Below are positions 6,198-7,964 of a DNA stretch of 7,964 nucleotides, piece by piece. A program made the position numbers and the translations under genes. The stretch is from positions 1-7,964 of the forward strand of contig JAICIT010000092.1 of assembly GCA_025960445.1 (NCBI GenBank). Direction: 5' to 3'. Under the pieces are notes generated by a model that saw only the letters and a list, made by a program, of their open reading frames with translations, did no database searches and was not told where the DNA came from. This stretch comes from Bradyrhizobium sp. (GTDB lineage Bacteria; Pseudomonadota; Alphaproteobacteria; Rhizobiales; Xanthobacteraceae). How positions within the stretch are numbered: the first letter of the stretch is position 1; each line of letters opens with the position of its first letter.

Positions 6198-7190
6198 ATG
6201 ATGACTGCCGTGACACGAAGGTCGCTCGTATGGACACTATCGGCCGGTGCGGTTCTGGCTAGCGGCATTCAGCTGCACGCGCAGCCACCCGCTTTTCCCT
6301 CAGGGGTAATCCGTCTCGTCTGTCCGTTCTCGGCAAGCACTCCGGCGGACATCATCAGCCGCATTCTGGCAAAGGAGTTGTCGGAAACCGAGGGCTGGCG
6401 CGTCATCGTCGAGAACAGGCCCGGTGGTGTGACCACAATCGCGGCGAGCGATGTTTTGCAACAGCCGGCAGACGGGCTTACGCTTTACGCAATGTCAGTC
6501 CCTTCGGTAGCGGCGCCGTCGCTTCTTCCCAAAATCGCCTACCGCCTGGACTCTGACTTTGAACCGGTCATCAAGACGTCTGTTTCATATAACGTGCTGG
6601 TCGTGAATCCCGATGTCCCGGCAAAATCGGTAGCAGAACTCGTCGAGCTGCTAAAGCGCCAGCCCGATAAGCTCACCTTTTCTTCGGGCGGCTTCGGAAC
6701 CCCAGCGCATCTCATCGGAGAGCAATTCAAGCTGCAGACCGGTGTTCATGCGCAGCACGTGCCCTACGCGCAGTTTCCGCAGGCGATCGGCGACCTCCTC
6801 AACGGCACCAACCAGTTCATGTTTATTACGATGCTTCCCGTGATTGACTTGATTAAAACCGGCAAGCTTCGTGCACTCGCCGTCACCGCGCCGGAACGAG
6901 TGGCTGCGCTAGCTGACGTTCCTACCATCATTGAAGCGGGATTTCCTTCGCTCGTCGTCGAAGATTGGACCGGCTACGCCGTCAAACGGGGTACGCCCAA
7001 GGAAAGCATTGCGCGGCTGAACGCTGCCATCAACAAGGCGCTGGCAAAGCCGGCCGTTCGCGAGGCGTTTGCAAAGCTTGGTGCCAAGCCGGCCGGTGGC
7101 ACCCCCGAAGAACTTGGCGTGCTCGTCAAGTCTCAGATCAAGCACTGGCAGATGGTGGTGACCGATGCGGGTATGAAGGTCGCAGAATAA
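6198..7190 (+). CDS. Bug/TctC-family tripartite tricarboxylate transporter substrate-binding protein
   Basis: A 330-residue periplasmic receptor that binds a small, usually carboxylated, solute. The N-terminus is a signal peptide: T-R7-R8-S-L-V-W followed by a hydrophobic stretch and probable cleavage after A28 (LHA|Q). The paired arginines make Tat export possible, although Sec would also fit. Family landmarks are the ENRPGG loop (72-77), the SSGGFGTPAHLIGE segment, VPYAQFPQAIGDLLNG from ~188 and GKLRALAVTAPERVAALADVPTI. Length is typical. The start has AAGGA at 6185-6189, eight bases upstream; a second ATG follows directly at 6201. The gene is divergent from an IclR regulator, and its stop overlaps the start of a metallo-hydrolase gene, so the two are probably co-transcribed. 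No TctA or TctB membrane subunits are in the window, as is common for these abundant orphan receptors. The ligand is unknown. Confidence 0.93.
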   Translation: MMTAVTRRSLVWTLSAGAVLASGIQLHAQPPAFPSGVIRLVCPFSASTPADIISRILAKELSETEGWRVIVENRPGGVTTIAASDVLQQPADGLTLYAMSVPSVAAPSLLPKIAYRLDSDFEPVIKTSVSYNVLVVNPDVPAKSVAELVELLKRQPDKLTFSSGGFGTPAHLIGEQFKLQTGVHAQHVPYAQFPQAIGDLLNGTNQFMFITMLPVIDLIKTGKLRALAVTAPERVAALADVPTIIEAGFPSLVVEDWTGYAVKRGTPKESIARLNAAINKALAKPAVREAFAKLGAKPAGGTPEELGVLVKSQIKHWQMVVTDAGMKVAE

Positions 7191-7964
7191 TGGCATCAAG
7201 ATTCCGCGTGACGCTTCTCGGGACGGGAGTTCCCATCCCCAACCCCGAGCGGTTCGGCCCCAGCACCCTGATCGAAGCCGGTGATCAAACGATCCTGATT
7301 GACGCCGGGCGCGGCGCCACTATCCGGCTATCGCAGATTGGTGTGCCTATCGGCAGGCTCAATGCGCTCTTCCTAACTCACTTCCATTCCGACCATACCG
7401 TCGGCATTCCGGACCTGTGGCTCACCGGCTGGCTAAACTCTCATTTCGGATCGCGGCGCAACCCCTTCCATGTCATCGGCCCGACCGGCACGCAAGCCAT
7501 GATGCGACACCTCGAAGCCGCCTACGCGCGCGACATAGACATCCGGGTCGAGGATGAGAAATTGGTGCGAGACTATGCTTCCATCACAGTTCACGAGTTT
7601 GAGCATGACGGGACAGTCTATGAAGCCGGCGGATTGAGGGTCATTGCTTTTGTTGTGGATCACGGCGATGCCATCAAGCCGGCTTACGGGTTCCGAATAG
7701 AATACGAGGGCCGCGTTGCCGTTATCTCAGGCGACACCCGCTACAACGAAAATGTCGTTCGCTATGGCAGCGGGGCTGATCTTCTCATTCACGAAGTAGC
7801 GATAGCCCCGCCGGAGCTTCTTTTCGAAGCTCGCGTCCAACGGATCATTGCGCACCACACCTCACCTCGCGAGGCCGGGCTGGTATTCGCGCGTGCGAAG
7901 CCGAAGCTCGCGGCCTTTACGCACCTTGTCATGCTCGGCAGTGAGCGCATTCCTGCACCCTCGA
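7190..7964 (+). CDS. Metallo-beta-lactamase-fold hydrolase (RNase Z/AtsA-like), 3' end cut by window edge
   Basis: Read from the ATG at 7190-7192, which shares its A with the TAA of the receptor gene (TAATG), so translation is probably coupled. The frame stays open to the end of the window, giving 258 residues and no stop. It begins with the LLGTGVPIPNP strand and loop typical of this branch. The zinc motif THFHSDH supplies H64, H66, D68 and H69; H158 (VDHG), D182 (SGDTR) and H245 (FTHL) fit the remaining ligands of a two-metal site, and H223-T224 in AHHTSP matches the HxT-type motif of RNase Z relatives. There is no signal peptide, so it should act in the cytoplasm. Proteins of this branch are usually annotated only as MBL-fold hydrolase, ribonuclease Z-like or arylsulfatase-like. 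The setting with a solute receptor and IclR regulator argues for hydrolysis of an imported ester, lactone or sulfate rather than tRNA processing, but that is inference. Confidence 0.9.
   Translation, partial: MASRFRVTLLGTGVPIPNPERFGPSTLIEAGDQTILIDAGRGATIRLSQIGVPIGRLNALFLTHFHSDHTVGIPDLWLTGWLNSHFGSRRNPFHVIGPTGTQAMMRHLEAAYARDIDIRVEDEKLVRDYASITVHEFEHDGTVYEAGGLRVIAFVVDHGDAIKPAYGFRIEYEGRVAVISGDTRYNENVVRYGSGADLLIHEVAIAPPELLFEARVQRIIAHHTSPREAGLVFARAKPKLAAFTHLVMLGSERIPAPS

Noticed and set aside
7190..7964. Housekeeping tRNA 3'-endonuclease RNase Z
   Set aside because: The fold and zinc motifs match, but the overlap with a solute-receptor gene and the IclR-controlled setting point to a metabolic hydrolase.

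Overview
The window is chromosomal DNA from an alphaproteobacterium, most likely of the Bradyrhizobium/Rhodopseudomonas type (Hyphomicrobiales). This rests on the look of the proteins, a textbook CtrA-type site (TTAA-N7-TTAA), and an orphan Bug/TctC solute receptor beside an IclR regulator. No taxonomic search was run. I see no rRNA, tRNA, CRISPR array, insertion sequence or phage gene.

Left half (1-4968), all on the + strand: a signalling cluster. It opens with a six-helix membrane diguanylate cyclase whose N-terminus runs off the left edge; its frame is open from base 1, so a start at the internal ATG at 271 would be wrong. After a 206-base gap comes a REC-EAL response regulator, a predicted c-di-GMP phosphodiesterase with all catalytic residues present. 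Its promoter region holds the CtrA-type box and an alphaproteobacterial -10-like element. After a further 148 bases comes a 759-residue membrane hybrid histidine kinase (three helices, two PAS domains, DHp with an HDFNN H-box, ATPase, receiver) built like CckA. So one gene makes c-di-GMP, one degrades it under phosphorylation control, and a phosphorelay kinase lies next to them, with a cell-cycle-type regulator site in front of the phosphodiesterase. Functional coupling is an inference from proximity.

Middle (4969-5247): 279 bases between the convergent kinase and IclR genes. I find no convincing gene or terminator in it.

Right half (5248-7964): a catabolic or uptake locus. An IclR-family regulator on the - strand is divergent from a Bug/TctC periplasmic receptor. 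A metallo-beta-lactamase-fold hydrolase follows in a one-base TAATG overlap and is cut off by the right edge. The divergent intergenic region carries a perfect 15-bp palindrome, a 10-bp direct repeat 22 bp apart, and a second palindrome that contains the receptor gene's Shine-Dalgarno sequence. The simplest reading is that the IclR protein senses a small, probably acidic or aromatic metabolite and controls itself and the receptor-hydrolase operon. The substrate cannot be read from the sequence.
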